Below the pieces are notes generated by a model. It worked only from the letters and a program-made list of their open reading frames with translations, was not told the origin of the DNA and did not search any database. The position numbers and the translations under genes were made by a program. A stretch of 36,179 bases of DNA from Clostridiales bacterium (GTDB lineage Bacteria; Bacillota; Clostridia; Christensenellales; Borkfalkiaceae): NCBI GenBank assembly GCA_015069505.1, contig SVIL01000005.1, positions 1 to 36,179 of the forward strand. The letters are read 5' to 3'. This document shows, one piece after another, positions 35,898 to 36,179 of this stretch; the stretch's first letter is position 1, and each line of letters begins with the position of its first letter.

Positions 35898-36179
35898 ATG
35901 GCAAAAGGCAAGAAGTTATACGCCTATTATTTCCCAAACTGGCACGTTGACAAACTCAACGAAGAGTGGCACGGAAAGGGCTGGACGGAGTGGGAATGCG
36001 TTAAGTGTGCAAGACCACGTTTCCCCAACCACGAGCAACCGTTAGTTCCGCTTTGGGGGTATGAAGACGAAGCAGACCCCAAGGTTATGGCTAAAAAAAT
36101 CGCTACGGCAAAAGAGTATGGAATCGACGGGTTTATATTCGACACGTATTATTTTGCGGACGGGCCGTATCGTCATAAA
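35898..36179 (+). CDS. GH99/WbsX-like glycoside hydrolase-related protein (5' part)
   Basis: The open frame begins at ATG 35898 and runs off the window after 94 codons. It starts MAKGKKLYAYYFPNWHVD. It then has GKGWTEWECVKCARPRFPNHEQP and WGYEDEADPKVMAKKIATAKEYGIDGFIF in separate blocks, matching the N-terminus of WbsX/GH99-like proteins (WTEW, HxQP, YGIDGF). These are found in polysaccharide and glycan biosynthesis or hydrolysis loci. No signal peptide is seen, so it is cytoplasmic in this part. AAAAGAG precedes the start weakly. Catalytic residues lie beyond the window. Confidence 0.82.
   Translation, partial: MAKGKKLYAYYFPNWHVDKLNEEWHGKGWTEWECVKCARPRFPNHEQPLVPLWGYEDEADPKVMAKKIATAKEYGIDGFIFDTYYFADGPYRHK

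Overview
The window looks like the replication-origin neighbourhood of a low-GC, anaerobic, Clostridia-type Firmicute, probably an uncultured gut lineage (lineage is inference). The sequence shows AT-rich DNA, AAGGAG-type ribosome binding sites, and an rpmH-rnpA-yidD-yidC-jag block. It also shows dnaA, dnaN, recF, mnmG, rsmG and parAB, a YyaC-type sporulation protein, pyruvate:ferredoxin oxidoreductase and rubrerythrin. There is no prophage, insertion sequence or CRISPR array.

Layout. 1-2681: initiator tRNA (minus strand) with tandem terminators, tilS-hpt and a small membrane protein. 2719-8177: a divergent pair of operons. recF runs left with an AroB-like gene lacking the zinc ligands; dnaA-mnmG runs right; the two promoters share a palindromic -10. 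8178-8360: copy A of a 145-bp structured repeat, then a terminator. 8361-14586: ftsH-parA-parB, a DUF2156/GNAT fusion and an EamA transporter, all on the minus strand. 14587-17302: a 2.7-kb gene-free AT-rich region with a candidate promoter-to-terminator small RNA, repeat copies B and C, three parS sites in 108 bp and long hairpins. 17303-23055: cvpA, yyaC (plus, with a sigma-F-like promoter), and jag-yidC-yidD-rnpA-rpmH-dnaN on the minus strand. 23056-23571: AT-rich spacer with TTATCAACA boxes, the best oriC candidate. 23572-25266: rsmG, a SLOG/YpsA-like protein and a cyclophilin. 25301-27981: a polar amino-acid ABC transporter with a co-transcribed TrpR/YerC-like repressor; its binding protein is circularly permuted. 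28174-32338: rubrerythrin and PFOR. 32539-36179: an AraC regulator diverging from a carbohydrate locus with a 44-residue peptide, a secreted Ig-like protein and the start of a GH99/WbsX-like protein.

How the genes work together. DnaA, DnaN and RecF handle initiation and repair; ParA, ParB and the parS cluster handle origin segregation. RnpA, RpmH, YidC, YidD and Jag form the usual tRNA-processing, ribosome and membrane-insertion block. MnmG, TilS and RsmG modify tRNA and rRNA. The usual origin order has been rearranged: dnaA is about 17 kb from dnaN, ftsH is separated from tilS-hpt, and parAB is separated from rsmG.

Most unusual items: the permuted solute-binding protein, the AroB-like protein without zinc ligands, the three-copy structured repeat, the promoter-to-terminator RNA beside parS, the paired inverted repeats over the ABC-transporter promoter, and the small peptide translationally coupled to a secreted protein. 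All functional statements come from reading the sequence and from family knowledge; no search was run.
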